From assembly GCA_019745565.1 (NCBI GenBank), contig JAIESW010000029.1, forward strand, positions 151,144-215,143: 64,000 nucleotides of DNA. Direction: 5' to 3'. This DNA is from Burkholderiales bacterium (GTDB lineage: Bacteria > Pseudomonadota > Gammaproteobacteria > Burkholderiales > Ga0077523). The notes below the pieces were generated by a model, which saw only the letters and a program-made list of their open reading frames with translations, was not told the origin of the DNA and searched no databases. Of the stretch, positions 36,102 to 45,525 are shown piece by piece; positions within the stretch are counted from its first letter, which is position 1; every line of letters begins with the position of its first letter. The position numbers and the translations under genes were made by a program.

Positions 36102-36585
36102 CACCAACGTCATCGTCTATGCGCGGGACGCTCGGGAGCCAACCAAGCAGCGGCTGGCGGAGTCGTGGCTCGAGCACTTGTGGCGAGAGCGATTGGGGCG
36201 CACCAGTTTTCAGGTTCTATCGGAGTACTACGTCAGCGTCACCCGGAGATTGGATCCGGGACTGAGTCCGGAAGAAGCCTGGGATGATGTGAACGCTCTG
36301 CAGGCCTGGAATCCTCGCCCTGTCGATCGCGCCGTTCTCGAACGCGGCCGTGCTGTGGAGGCACGGTATCGCATTTCGTGGTGGGACAGCCTCGTGGTGG
36401 CGGCGGCCCAACTCGAAGGATGCGCGGTACTGCTCACGGAAGACCTCCAGGACGGTGCCCAGTTTGACGGCGTGACTGTGCGAAGTCCCTTCACGCTTTC
36501 GATCGCGGAGTCGAGGGCGGTCTATGCGGTCGTGCCGCCAACATCCCTCCATCCGCCGCGAGGCAGGCCACGTCGGACTGCTTGA
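36079..36585 (+). CDS. PIN-domain toxin (VapC-like ribonuclease)
   Basis: A 168-residue PIN-domain protein. It begins VFVDTNVIVYARD with Asp8; other likely metal-binding acids are Glu49 (QVLSEYY), Asp103 (ISWWDSLVVAAA) and Asp122 (LLTEDLQDG). This set is the usual VapC acidic quartet, so Mg-dependent RNA cleavage is expected. The tail after residue 145 is proline/arginine-rich and may be non-family sequence. The start at 36079 lies within the antitoxin gene, a typical antitoxin-first order. It stops seven bases before the convergent soxX stop. Confidence 0.85.
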   Translation: MIAPVFVDTNVIVYARDAREPTKQRLAESWLEHLWRERLGRTSFQVLSEYYVSVTRRLDPGLSPEEAWDDVNALQAWNPRPVDRAVLERGRAVEARYRISWWDSLVVAAAQLEGCAVLLTEDLQDGAQFDGVTVRSPFTLSIAESRAVYAVVPPTSLHPPRGRPRRTA

Positions 36586-36592
36586 AGGGCGG

Positions 36593-37216
36593 CTACCGGT
36601 TGACCGGCGACTCCGAATCGAGCAGAAAAGCGGCCGTATCGGCGATCTCCTGCGGCGTCAGCCAGCCGTTGGTACCGAAGCGTGGCATGTGGGAGCAGGG
36701 CGCGAACGCCTGCGCATTCCAGATCTTCTCGTAGACGAACTTCTGCGTCTCGGGCGTGTTGCCGAGTCGTTTGCCGTAGCCGGTGAGGCTGGGTCCGAGA
36801 TTACCGGCGGCGACCTCCTTCGTGGCCATCGTGTGGCACGCGTAGCAGTTGCCGCCGCGGCGCGTATCCGGACGATCGGGCTGGATCCTGCCGGTGTGGC
36901 CGCCGGTGCCGATGGATGCGAGCTTCTCGCCTTCCTTCCAGTTGCCGAGGAGCTTGCCGTCGTCGGGATAGCGGACGTTCTCCTTGCTCAACGCGACGAT
37001 ACGGCTGGCAACGTCCGGGGGCGGTGCATTGTGGTGGGCGCTGCACAGCGCCTGCACTTCGTCCTGGGCGAGGCGGGTGCGCCATTCCTCTTCGGTCGCC
37101 GTCGTGAAGGAACGGCGCATCGTGTCCTCTGCACGCGTCAACACGTCCGGATCCGCCGCCAGCGCGGGTAGTGCTGCGAGAACCAGTCCACCGACCAGGC
37201 CGCTGCGCAGGCTCAT
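36593..37216 (-). CDS. soxX: sulfur oxidation c-type cytochrome SoxX
   Basis: A 207-residue SoxX, the monohaem partner of SoxA. A leader ends at LPALA-ADPD (residue 21). The haem motif CYACH is at residues 124-128 and the axial Met177 lies in CSHMPRFG. Residues 30-110 form the extended N-terminal region seen in longer SoxX proteins (ALCSAHHN). SoxAX attaches thiosulfate to SoxY in the periplasm. Its ATG overlaps the soxA stop in ATGA. It is last in the soxYZAX unit; a toxin gene converges on it. Confidence 0.93.
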   Translation of the reverse strand: MSLRSGLVGGLVLAALPALAADPDVLTRAEDTMRRSFTTATEEEWRTRLAQDEVQALCSAHHNAPPPDVASRIVALSKENVRYPDDGKLLGNWKEGEKLASIGTGGHTGRIQPDRPDTRRGGNCYACHTMATKEVAAGNLGPSLTGYGKRLGNTPETQKFVYEKIWNAQAFAPCSHMPRFGTNGWLTPQEIADTAAFLLDSESPVNR

Positions 37217-38022
37217 CGTTTGATTCCCGGTGCTTCGAGCACGCCGCCACTAGCCTGGCGTTGCAGATACACCTGCAGCGCGATGATCGCGTCGGAGCCG
37301 TAGTCCGCATCCGGTGCGCGCATCTGCCGGATGCAGTCGATCAGCCGGCGTTCGAGTGTCCACACGGCACTCTGCGACACGCGGTAGGCGGGCCACTGGA
37401 TCATGGATTCGCGCGCGCTGGCCGGATCGAGAAAGTTCGGCAGTTCCTGCAGGCGGATGCGCCGCGCGTCCTGCGAGTGGCAGGTGGCACAGGAGAAATC
37501 GAGCGGACCCGCACGGCGGAAGAACAGCGCTTCGCCGACGGCTGCCATGTCGGCTTCGCGTGGATGTGTCTGGGAAGCGCGGATGGGCAGTCCGCGCGAT
37601 CTCGCCGCGACGAAGGTGACCAGCGCTTCGATATCGGAACCCGGCCGGGTCCAGTTCTGAAGCGCCTCGTCGCGAGTCAATCCCTGCAGCGTGCTCATGC
37701 AATGGATCAGCCGGGATTCCGCGTCGAGCACGCGGCCCACGTCATCGAACCAGCGCGGCAGCTGCGCGTAGGCACCTTCGAGTACGCCGGGGCCGAGCCC
37801 CAGGTCGCACTGCTCGAGAGTCGCCTGCTTCGGGCCGCGCGGCGTGGTCCAGAGACCTTCGCCCTTGAGTTCCATCAGGTCCGCGGGATTGCCGTCCTTC
37901 AGCATGTCGCGGTACTTCTGGATCTGGTCCAGCGCCCGCCGGTCGTCGGCAGCCGTGGCCCAGCCGATGCCCAGCATCAGGCCGATGCCCAGAGCTACCC
38001 ATGCAGTCAGGCGATGCTTCAT
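37213..38022 (-). CDS. soxA: sulfur oxidation c-type cytochrome SoxA (monohaem)
   Basis: A 269-residue SoxA that with SoxX catalyses oxidative conjugation of thiosulfate to SoxY. The leader is cleaved near residue 24 (WATA-ADD). One haem site is present, CATCH at residues 178-182, and Cys230 in RLIDCIRQMR is the expected persulfide-type axial ligand. The N-terminal haem of dihaem SoxA is absent; Cys72 and Cys108 probably form the disulfide found in monohaem forms. The ATG at 38022 lies ten bases after soxZ and its stop overlaps the soxX start. Confidence 0.94.
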   Translation of the reverse strand: MKHRLTAWVALGIGLMLGIGWATAADDRRALDQIQKYRDMLKDGNPADLMELKGEGLWTTPRGPKQATLEQCDLGLGPGVLEGAYAQLPRWFDDVGRVLDAESRLIHCMSTLQGLTRDEALQNWTRPGSDIEALVTFVAARSRGLPIRASQTHPREADMAAVGEALFFRRAGPLDFSCATCHSQDARRIRLQELPNFLDPASARESMIQWPAYRVSQSAVWTLERRLIDCIRQMRAPDADYGSDAIIALQVYLQRQASGGVLEAPGIKR

Positions 38023-38032
38023 CCCGATCTCG

Positions 38033-38344
38033 TCACCCGATGACGACTTCATCGGTGCGCGTTTCACCCTTCGAATCGAACCAGGTGATGCGCACTTTCT
38101 CGCCCTTGGCCCCGCCCTTGAACTTGAACGAGAGGAACGGGTTGGCCGAGATCGCCGGGCCCCACTGGGCGGACAGCACGGTGCGGTTGCCGTAGGTCGC
38201 TTCGACACGCTGGATGAACCAGGCCGGAATGAGTTCGCCCGCCTGGTTCTTGCGTTGTCCCGTTTCCATGACGTGCGCCATCAGGACCTTCACTTCCACC
38301 AGGTCGCCGTCGGCACGGGCGCGGATCTTCATCGGGTTTGCCAT
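38033..38344 (-). CDS. soxZ: thiosulfate carrier subunit SoxZ
   Basis: A 103-residue SoxZ, the immunoglobulin-like partner of SoxY. It begins MANPMKIRARADGDLVEVKVLMAHVMETGQ, and the C-terminal FKGGAKGEKVRITWFDSKGE is characteristic. It has no leader: SoxZ is co-exported bound to Tat-targeted SoxY. Length is typical. It lies 13 bases after soxY and ten before soxA. Confident assignment. Confidence 0.96.
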   Translation of the reverse strand: MANPMKIRARADGDLVEVKVLMAHVMETGQRKNQAGELIPAWFIQRVEATYGNRTVLSAQWGPAISANPFLSFKFKGGAKGEKVRITWFDSKGETRTDEVVIG

Positions 38345-38357
38345 GTTCTCCGCCTAA

Positions 38358-38822
38358 TCATCCACCGCAGCCGCCGAGCGTCACCTTGATCTCCTTCACC
38401 GCGTAGAGATTCTTCCCGCCCGCGCGTACCAGCGCATAGACGTTGCAGGTTTCCGCCATCTTCACGCGCGTCTGGATCTCGGGCAGCGTGCCTTCGGGGA
38501 TCGAGAACAGGCCGGCCAGCACGTTGGGATTCTTCTCGATCAGGATGGCGATCGACTCGGTGCCGGGTACCGCGCTCGCGACCGCGAGCGGCACCACCGC
38601 GCCGTTCTCGGCGATGTCGGGCGCGTTGAAGTCGATCGCATCGTTTGGGCTCGCCGCTTCGCCGCCGAGAATCTTCACCAGTTCTTCGATCGATCTCACG
38701 TCGAAGGCGGCCTTGTTCCACTCCTGGGCTTCGGCGTGCGCCGGATTCAACCACCCGGCGGCCGCGAAGGCCGTGAGGGCACCGCCGGCCTTCATGAGGA
38801 AATCTCTTCTTGGGTATTCCAT
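38358..38822 (-). CDS. soxY: thiosulfate carrier protein SoxY
   Basis: A 154-residue SoxY that carries sulfur intermediates on its C-terminal swinging arm. A twin-arginine leader RRDFLMKAGGALTAFAAAG is followed by the SoxY fold (PDIAENGAVVPLAVASAVPG) and the terminal GGCGG with carrier Cys152. SoxYZ cycles between SoxAX, SoxB and, where present, SoxCD; no soxCD was found in the window. First gene of the soxYZAX unit; the 148-base gap to the divergent M15 peptidase gene should hold its promoter. Confidence 0.96.
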   Translation of the reverse strand: MEYPRRDFLMKAGGALTAFAAAGWLNPAHAEAQEWNKAAFDVRSIEELVKILGGEAASPNDAIDFNAPDIAENGAVVPLAVASAVPGTESIAILIEKNPNVLAGLFSIPEGTLPEIQTRVKMAETCNVYALVRAGGKNLYAVKEIKVTLGGCGG

Positions 38823-38970
38823 CTCGCTATATGTGACCGCTCGAAACGCGCGCGGATCGGTAGCCTAACTGCCGCCGCGTCGAACGTGCAACCTCCAGCT
38901 TGCGCAGGGCGGCATCGCCCCTGCAATATCGCGTCAGCCTTCCTGCTTTTCCCACCCGAGGAGAGACGCC

Positions 38971-39660
38971 ATGGCCAAGAAGATCGCGCTGGGCGCAAGA
39001 CCATCGTTCGCCCGCCTTGCGGAGGAACACTACGGCGATCGGAAGCTCGCGAACGCGCTGGCGGGCTACAACGGCATCCGCGACACGAAGGCTACCGTGA
39101 AGGGGCAGTTGATCGAACTGCCGCCAAAGCGCGAACTGGTCGCGCCGAAGCGTTTCGCGACCTCGCGCGCGGCGTTCACGCCACCGAACGGGCTGCAGGA
39201 GATCCTCGCGACCTTCGGTGACATCTACAAATTCCTCAAGGCCGACGGCACCATCGATCCGAAGTGGGAACTGCAGCAAATCGCCACCGCACCGCTGCCG
39301 TATCCGATCCCGCTCGCGTGGGACACCACCAAGCTCGCGAAAAGCATGCGGGTGCACAAGAAACTGGTGCCGGCGATTCAAGAGGTGTTCACGAAGATCG
39401 ACGCAGCGGGCTTGAAGAGCAAGGTGCGGACGTACGGCGGCGCCTACAGCTTTCGCGCCAAACGCACGAGCAGCAAGCTGTCCACGCACTGCTGGGGCAT
39501 TGCGATCGACCTCGATCCGACCACAAACGCCTTGGGTTCCGTTGGAGATATGGACCCTGGCGTGGTCGAAGTGTTCCGCAGTTGCGGGTTCAAGTGGGGT
39601 GGTGATTGGGCGGGGGCGGGGAAGGACCCGATGCACTTCCAGTTCTGTACGGGGTATTGA
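38971..39660 (+). CDS. LysM-containing M15 family peptidase
   Basis: A 229-residue protein. Residues 1-50 resemble a LysM peptidoglycan-binding module (ARLAEEHYGDRKLANALAGYNGI, then LIELPP). The C-terminal part is a D-Ala-D-Ala carboxypeptidase/endopeptidase-like M15 domain with zinc ligands His173 and Asp180 (STHCWGIAIDLD) and His222 (DPMHFQF). No signal peptide is visible, which resembles phage-type endolysins or cargo of a secretion device more than housekeeping enzymes. Cell-wall peptide cleavage is the expected activity. Start 38971 follows GAGGAGAGA. Confidence 0.82.
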   Translation: MAKKIALGARPSFARLAEEHYGDRKLANALAGYNGIRDTKATVKGQLIELPPKRELVAPKRFATSRAAFTPPNGLQEILATFGDIYKFLKADGTIDPKWELQQIATAPLPYPIPLAWDTTKLAKSMRVHKKLVPAIQEVFTKIDAAGLKSKVRTYGGAYSFRAKRTSSKLSTHCWGIAIDLDPTTNALGSVGDMDPGVVEVFRSCGFKWGGDWAGAGKDPMHFQFCTGY

Positions 39661-39668
39661 GAGGTTGT

Positions 39669-39723
39669 TGCCCCCACCCTGACCCTCCCCCGGCTTTGCC
39701 GGGGGAGGGTCAGGGTGGGGGCA
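39669..39723. repeat. REP-like unit, perfect 26-bp palindrome
   Basis: The most perfect copy of the dispersed family: arms 39669-39694 and 39698-39723 are exact reverse complements around a three-base loop (ttt). It lies between the convergent M15 peptidase and CHAT-lipase genes, where a 26-bp GC-rich hairpin would be an effective 3' boundary for both transcripts. Confidence 0.93.
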
Positions 39724-39764
39724 GCGAGGCGCCAGCTTCGCTGGGTGCAGAGGGTGGTAGACCG

Positions 39765-42700
39765 CTACTTGGTCGTCTTGCGCTTGCGCGGCGCCTTCTT
39801 CTTCGCAGGTGCCCTGCGAGCGACGACCACGGGCTTTTCCACGGCCACCGTCGGCGCGATGCTGTCGCACAATTCCCGCAGCGCCTGGGCGACCGCGGGC
39901 TTCTTGTCCGCCAGCTTGATCAGGATGTCGATCTGGTCCAGCGCGGAACGCAGTTCGCGCGGATTGGCGCGCTTGACTGCTTCGCGATAGCGGCTGCGGG
40001 CGCGATCGATCTCCGTTGCATCGATGCTCGGCCGGCAGAGGGCGCTCACCAAGGCGACGTCGCCCAGCATGGCCGCGGTCCAGAATCCGCGGTCGGTCGA
40101 CGCCGTGGTTTCCAGTTCGACTTCCAGCCGCGCCACTTCACTCTGGATTTCCTTCTGGCGTGCCGCGGGTAGACCACCGGCGCGCTGCCACCCGATCGCC
40201 ACTTCCAGCGTAAGCGCGTTCAGCAGCGGATAAGCTCCCGGCGCCTTGCGATGAGCGCGGCGATAGCAGTCGAGGCTGCGCGCCAGCCACTTGTCGCGTT
40301 CGCTGCCGGAATGCATCCAGGCCTTGCGCTTGTACGCGCTGCCGAGCAGAGCGAGCCGGTGGCCGGTTGCTCCGGCACGCTCGTTGAGCGGCGTGCCGCC
40401 GGCGAGTTCGTCCGGTGACGAGACGCGCATCAGATCTTCGAACCGCTCGATGGCCGTATCGATGAGCAGGTCGGCCTTTGCGGTGTCGCCCTGTTCGAAT
40501 ACCGGGATGGAATAGCGCGCCTCGAGATTGGCCAGCATCTCGATGTCGCGCGCGCGCATGGTGCTCTTCTCCACGGTCAGCGCTTGCCGCAGGTAGCCGA
40601 TGGCCGTCTCGAACAACTCCGCCTCACCGCACGCCCGGCCGGCTGCAGCGATGACCTGCGGATCCGTCAGCAGGCCGCCGGCATCCAGGTCGCGGATCAG
40701 GTCTTCGAGCCGGTCGCGGTCCACCTTAGGGTCGTTTGCCGAAAGCGAAAGCCGGGAGGCGAGGTTGTCGAGCGCCGTCACCGCCTCGGCGGGGCCGGAG
40801 TAACGGACCGCCGGTCCGCTACCGCCGAAGCCGCTGCCGTCGCGCTCCAGGCGATAGTCGGGATCGCCATAGCACTGATAGGCGCCCCAGGTGTTGAGGT
40901 GTGGCGCTTCGTCGTAGGCGGCTTCTCTCGCCGAACGCACGGCGGAGCCGAACGGCGCGCCGGCCAGCATCTCCTCGTAGAAGCGCTTGGCGAAGACCGA
41001 GGCGGCGGCGTCGTCCACCGCCCAGCCCGCCGCGATCACGGCCCGCACACCCATGCGGATGAACTCGGTCGACACGTTCGCGGCGATCTTGTGGAAGTCG
41101 CGACGGAGATTCTGCCGGACGTCGTCCGGCGCCACGCCTTCGATGTGACCAAGGTGGCAGCAGTTGATGAACACCAGTTCCGGTACGCGTCGCATCTGCC
41201 GCACCTCGAGCGGGGTCAGGAACGCGTTGTCGCCGATCACCATGCCGGTGATCCGGTCGCCCTCGTCGACGCGCTGCTGGAGCTGGCCTTCGGGCAACTG
41301 CTGGCCGCAGGCATCGCAATCGAGTGCGCCCGGCAGCAGATAGCGGTATACCCCGTGACCGGCCAGATGGAGGATGCGATAGGGTTGCTTGTAGAGCGAC
41401 TGGAGGACGGCGGATGCAACCGGGTTGATCAACTCCTCGACTACGGTGCCTTTGGCGCGCAGCACGCGCGCGACGGCTTCGGCTTCGTGCTGGGCACCCG
41501 GCAGCGGCGGGAAGCTGCTCACGGGATCGCCGACGACCAGCGCCGCGTTCTCCGTCACGATCCGCACGGTCTCGCGGTACTCGAACGACTCCAGCTGTCG
41601 CAAGACGCCGTGCTCCACCACCATCGGCTTGCGCGTCGGGTTCAGCGGATCGCGCAGCAGCTCCCACGGGTAGCGCGCCGATTCCTCGTCGAGCAGCAGC
41701 ACCGTGTTGTCCTGGTCGGGTGCCTGATCCTTCAACTCGTTGGGAAGCAGCAGTTCGAAGAGCGTGCGTGCGACCAGTTCGTTGTCGGAGGTCTGGCGGA
41801 TCGCCTGTTCGACGAACTCGTCGACCAGCTTCAACTGCGTACGCTGGAGTTGCACCTCGGCCCGCGCGCGCCGCGTGACCGACGAGAAGCGCAGCGTGCC
41901 GTCGCCCGGCTCGCCGTCCTTGCCGCCGCCCAGCACCTGAATGCGATGCCACCAGCCCGAGGGTTCGTCGAAGCTGACGCGGCGCAGTCCACCGGACGAA
42001 CTCTCGATCTTGTCGGTGAAGACGAAGGCCTGTTCGATGTCGGGATTGCGGCGCAACTCCTGCATCGCCTTGATGCCCTGGATCGCGCGATCCTCGAACA
42101 GCTCCACGATCTCGAGCGTCGTGACGCGCTCCACCTGACCCGCGCCGGCGAGGGCTTCGTTCGCGGAGGCCACACCCTTCAACAGCGCGTAGACGCAGTC
42201 CGCCACCGAGATGCCGCCGGCGCCGGTGCCGATGAGGAGGGCGGAGACCGCAAACTTGGTCTGTGCCGCCGTGCTGCCCGCGGCACCGGCCGGGCGATTC
42301 TGTCCCGCTGCGAGTACGTGCTCGAGCAGGCCGTGCCGGAAGACCCGCGCGACCGTCGCCGCGGTCAACTGGCCCGCGGTGCCAAGCCCGATCACGATGG
42401 CCCCGCGCGGACTCGCGGTGGGATCCAGCGCGAGGTTCGGATTGGCGAAGATCGCGCTGGTACCGATGGGGCCCGGATACAGTCCGAGCTGTTGCCGCCG
42501 GCTGAGCGCGTTGCCGAGTGCGTTGTCGAGCGCCTTCTCCGCGCTGATGATGGTGTCGCCGGTGTAGTGACCCACCGCGACGGTGTACTTCGCGTAGGCC
42601 AGATCGGCGTGGAGCACGCTCACGCTGACCGGGGTCTCCACCGGCTTCGCTGCCTGCCGCTTGCGCGGTTTCGCGCCGAGCACGGCGGCGGTGAGCACCT

Positions 42701-45404
42701 CTTCGGAAGGGTACAGCGCATCGGTATCGCGCGGCATCGGGAACAGCGAAGGAACGCCGCGGCTCACCTTGGGTGCTGTGGGCAAACGCGTGGTCTTGCC
42801 GGTCTCCAGCAGTTCCTGGATCGCGGGAAACGCCGGCGCATAGGCCGAGAGATCGCCGTGCTCCGCATTCATGTACCAGGTCGGCACACCCGGCGGAATG
42901 CCCGAGTCCCAGGTGACCCTGCCGTCGCCCTGCGTGGTGGCGAGGATCTCGATGCGACCCGTGGTCTCGTCGAGGCGCATCGCCGCCGGCGTCGCATCCG
43001 AGGTGCCGGCGACGTAGACCATGTGCTCGGGGTCCACGAGCGCGCGATCCATGACGTCACGGAAACGTCGCGCATCGGCGAGACCCTTGGTCGGCGGTGC
43101 GACCCAGTCGTCACCGGCGTGCGCCGCGTACTTGGCCCACACCGTGGGATCGAAATAGTCCTCGCGGATGTCCTTGGGCAACATCGCGAGCACGCCCGGG
43201 AACTGCGTCACGATCTCGAGCAGTTCCTTGAGGTCGTGCTTGAGATCGAGGATCGCCAGCCCCTTCATCGTGGAAGACTGGCCCACGATCATCTCGGTGA
43301 TCGAGTGCGAGCCGCCGTTGGGCGTGCCCAGCATGACCAGACGTCCACCGGGGCGCTTGCACAGATCCACCCACACGTTGGGATGGTTGGCGATCATGGT
43401 GCGCGCGATGAGGCCGCCCATGGAGTGGGCGAGGATGCGGACCGGCTGGCCGGCGTTCTCCGCGGCCGCGAGTTCGGCAGCGATGCTGTTGGCGAGGCGC
43501 TTCGCCTCCACATCCGGCGGCAGGCGCCAGTCGAAGGCGAAGTCGATGACCTTGTGCGAATTGCCGAGGAAGAGCGACAGGTCGCCGTAGTAGCGCACCA
43601 CGGGCTGCCGGGGTTGCACGCCGCTCGCATCGATGCCGATCTTCGCGAGCGCCCCGAAGATGAGCTTCGGCATGTCGACCCACACGGTGCTCTTGTTCAC
43701 CATCAGTTCGCTGCCCATGATGCCCGGCAGCAGGAACACCACCGGCCGCGGACCGGGCTTCGGTTTCAGCACCAGCGCGCGGGCGATCGGCGTGACCGTG
43801 GGCGTCAGCGGTTTGAAGCCGTTGTCGACCGAGGCCTTGCCCTCGAGCGCCAGCACGAGGCGGCCGGCGCTGTCGGCGTTCTGGAAATAGGTGAAGTGAT
43901 TGACGGCGGCGCCCTGATGGAAGCTGAGGAGCGCCGGCTCGGTGCGCTTGGCACCGCCGAACATGGACGCGGTGTTCACGACGAGATCGTGTTCACCGTC
44001 ATAGAAGCGATCGGTGACCCAGATCAGCAGCTTGGCCCACCACGCGTCGGGCGCGATGTCGCCCGCGATCACGGTGAGATCCCCGCCCACTTCCGCCGCG
44101 GGCCAGTTCACCAGCCGGATGAGACCCGAGTCCGGCATCATCGCTTCGAGGCCGGGCAGGGTGGCGGGGTCGGTCTTCTCGGAGATCACCGAACCGATGA
44201 AATCGCCGATGTCGGAGAGCCAGTCCGACAGCGGCGTGTCGGGCAATGCGGCGCTGCAGACGCTGCCGATGACCGACAGCCAGCGATCGAGACGGCGCGA
44301 CGCGAGCGTGGTGCCGAGCGCGGGACAGGCGACGCGCACGAAGCGTTCGACCACGATCTGCTTCTGGCGCAGGAGATCGTTCAGTTCCTTCAGCGCGGCG
44401 AGATGACGCTCCTTGGCGCTGGGTTCCTTCAGCTCCTTGGCGCGGGCATCGAGGGCCGCGCCGTAGGCGTCGATCTCGGACGGATCGAACGCGATGCCGC
44501 CCACGCGGTTGGCGCGGCACAGCAGCTCGCCGACCAGACCGCCGCGGGAGTGGCTGACCACATGGAGCTTCGCACCCTTCGGCAGAGCCTTCACCAGGTC
44601 GCGTGCGTTTTCGATCGGACTTTGCGACAACGAGGCGTGCTCGAACGCAGCGACGCGGTCTTCATAGACCTTGGCGAGCTCCGTGCGCTCGGCGGCGCGC
44701 GCGGGGGACCACAGCTCTCCGAAGCTGCCCCAGGTGCTGGATGCGGTGCCGTGCAGGAACAGCAGGATCGGCTGGCCATCCTTGCCCCATGCGGGTTGCG
44801 GCGCACCGAGAAAGAACGTGTCGTACCGGATGCCGCAGGCGTACAGCCCGAGACCGGGACGCTTCGGCGTTGCCTTGTTGTCCACGCTCGAGGCGATCTT
44901 CTGGGCGGTCTTCTCACCCAGATCGATGCCGAACACCCGCAGCGCCTTGACCACCCAACCGATGGGCCCACGGCTCTGCATGCCCGAAGGCAGGACCTGC
45001 AGCGTGGCGGGCGGTGCCACCGGCCCCGGCGCGGCGACATCGCGCGCGCTGCTCTTGAGGAACTGTTCCTTGTAGTCCTCGCCCGACATCCACAGGCGCA
45101 CGCCCCCGTCGAACTCGATCTCGATGATGTCGTTCGCGAGCACCGTGACCTTCTGGGTCGCTCCACCGACGGCGCGCGCCGTGCCCGGTTTGAAGTTCGC
45201 CTTGACCGTCGCCTTGACGTCGTGGAACTGGAGCGCGCTGGCACCCGCAGTCGGCGCGGGCATCCCTTCGAACTGGAAGACCGGCGAGGCGTCGCGCTTC
45301 GGGCGCGTCACGGCCGGCTGCGCGGCCGAAGCGGCAGCGGGCTTCCTGCGCCTGGTCGTGCGGGGTGTGTTGGCTTTCCGGGCGGGCTTCTTCGTTTGCG
45401 CCAT
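39765..45404 (-). CDS. giant dual-lipase / CHAT-protease protein
   Basis: A 1879-residue protein. Reading N to C: a Lys/Arg-rich tail (residues 1-25); a lipase-like alpha/beta hydrolase with LLFLHGTASSTWG near 217 and nucleophile Ser286 in SHSRGG; a second, LCAT-like lipase with LLPGIMGSELM near 560 and Ser661 in HSMGG; a basic linker PRKRQ near 915; a mixed region with VIGLGTAGQ; a CHAT (caspase-like) protease with His1350 (LAGHG) and Cys1415/1416 (FINCCHLG); a helical, TPR-like C-terminal part; and a Lys/Arg-rich tail. No leader. The metacaspase gene lies 121 bases upstream on the same strand. Function unknown; proteolysis plus lipid hydrolysis suggests a cell-death or defence effector (inference). 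Confidence 0.85.
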   Translation of the reverse strand: MAQTKKPARKANTPRTTRRRKPAAASAAQPAVTRPKRDASPVFQFEGMPAPTAGASALQFHDVKATVKANFKPGTARAVGGATQKVTVLANDIIEIEFDGGVRLWMSGEDYKEQFLKSSARDVAAPGPVAPPATLQVLPSGMQSRGPIGWVVKALRVFGIDLGEKTAQKIASSVDNKATPKRPGLGLYACGIRYDTFFLGAPQPAWGKDGQPILLFLHGTASSTWGSFGELWSPARAAERTELAKVYEDRVAAFEHASLSQSPIENARDLVKALPKGAKLHVVSHSRGGLVGELLCRANRVGGIAFDPSEIDAYGAALDARAKELKEPSAKERHLAALKELNDLLRQKQIVVERFVRVACPALGTTLASRRLDRWLSVIGSVCSAALPDTPLSDWLSDIGDFIGSVISEKTDPATLPGLEAMMPDSGLIRLVNWPAAEVGGDLTVIAGDIAPDAWWAKLLIWVTDRFYDGEHDLVVNTASMFGGAKRTEPALLSFHQGAAVNHFTYFQNADSAGRLVLALEGKASVDNGFKPLTPTVTPIARALVLKPKPGPRPVVFLLPGIMGSELMVNKSTVWVDMPKLIFGALAKIGIDASGVQPRQPVVRYYGDLSLFLGNSHKVIDFAFDWRLPPDVEAKRLANSIAAELAAAENAGQPVRILAHSMGGLIARTMIANHPNVWVDLCKRPGGRLVMLGTPNGGSHSITEMIVGQSSTMKGLAILDLKHDLKELLEIVTQFPGVLAMLPKDIREDYFDPTVWAKYAAHAGDDWVAPPTKGLADARRFRDVMDRALVDPEHMVYVAGTSDATPAAMRLDETTGRIEILATTQGDGRVTWDSGIPPGVPTWYMNAEHGDLSAYAPAFPAIQELLETGKTTRLPTAPKVSRGVPSLFPMPRDTDALYPSEEVLTAAVLGAKPRKRQAAKPVETPVSVSVLHADLAYAKYTVAVGHYTGDTIISAEKALDNALGNALSRRQQLGLYPGPIGTSAIFANPNLALDPTASPRGAIVIGLGTAGQLTAATVARVFRHGLLEHVLAAGQNRPAGAAGSTAAQTKFAVSALLIGTGAGGISVADCVYALLKGVASANEALAGAGQVERVTTLEIVELFEDRAIQGIKAMQELRRNPDIEQAFVFTDKIESSSGGLRRVSFDEPSGWWHRIQVLGGGKDGEPGDGTLRFSSVTRRARAEVQLQRTQLKLVDEFVEQAIRQTSDNELVARTLFELLLPNELKDQAPDQDNTVLLLDEESARYPWELLRDPLNPTRKPMVVEHGVLRQLESFEYRETVRIVTENAALVVGDPVSSFPPLPGAQHEAEAVARVLRAKGTVVEELINPVASAVLQSLYKQPYRILHLAGHGVYRYLLPGALDCDACGQQLPEGQLQQRVDEGDRITGMVIGDNAFLTPLEVRQMRRVPELVFINCCHLGHIEGVAPDDVRQNLRRDFHKIAANVSTEFIRMGVRAVIAAGWAVDDAAASVFAKRFYEEMLAGAPFGSAVRSAREAAYDEAPHLNTWGAYQCYGDPDYRLERDGSGFGGSGPAVRYSGPAEAVTALDNLASRLSLSANDPKVDRDRLEDLIRDLDAGGLLTDPQVIAAAGRACGEAELFETAIGYLRQALTVEKSTMRARDIEMLANLEARYSIPVFEQGDTAKADLLIDTAIERFEDLMRVSSPDELAGGTPLNERAGATGHRLALLGSAYKRKAWMHSGSERDKWLARSLDCYRRAHRKAPGAYPLLNALTLEVAIGWQRAGGLPAARQKEIQSEVARLEVELETTASTDRGFWTAAMLGDVALVSALCRPSIDATEIDRARSRYREAVKRANPRELRSALDQIDILIKLADKKPAVAQALRELCDSIAPTVAVEKPVVVARRAPAKKKAPRKRKTTK

Positions 45405-45458
45405 GGCGTTCTCCGGTCGAGGATCGGGCGATAACTCGGTAGGTGGAAGACGAATGCG

Positions 45459-45502
45459 TCACCGCCCGCCGGGCTGACGGAGATCAGCGCGGCGGGCGGT
45501 CA
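45459..45502 (-). promoter_or_regulatory. intergenic hairpin between metacaspase and CHAT-lipase genes
   Basis: Arms 45459-45477 and 45484-45502 pair over 19 bp with two mismatches around a six-base loop. It lies within the 121 bases between the metacaspase stop and the CHAT-lipase start. No U-tract follows on the transcript, so it is more likely an attenuator or mRNA-stability element than a full terminator. Confidence 0.5.
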
Positions 45503-45525
45503 GACGGTTCGAGGATCACTCGTGC

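Noticed and set aside
40584..45434. 1616-codon plus-strand frame opposite the CHAT-lipase gene
   Set aside because: It is the antisense shadow of a GC-rich gene: His/Arg/Gly-rich, no motifs, while the minus strand has clear catalytic motifs.
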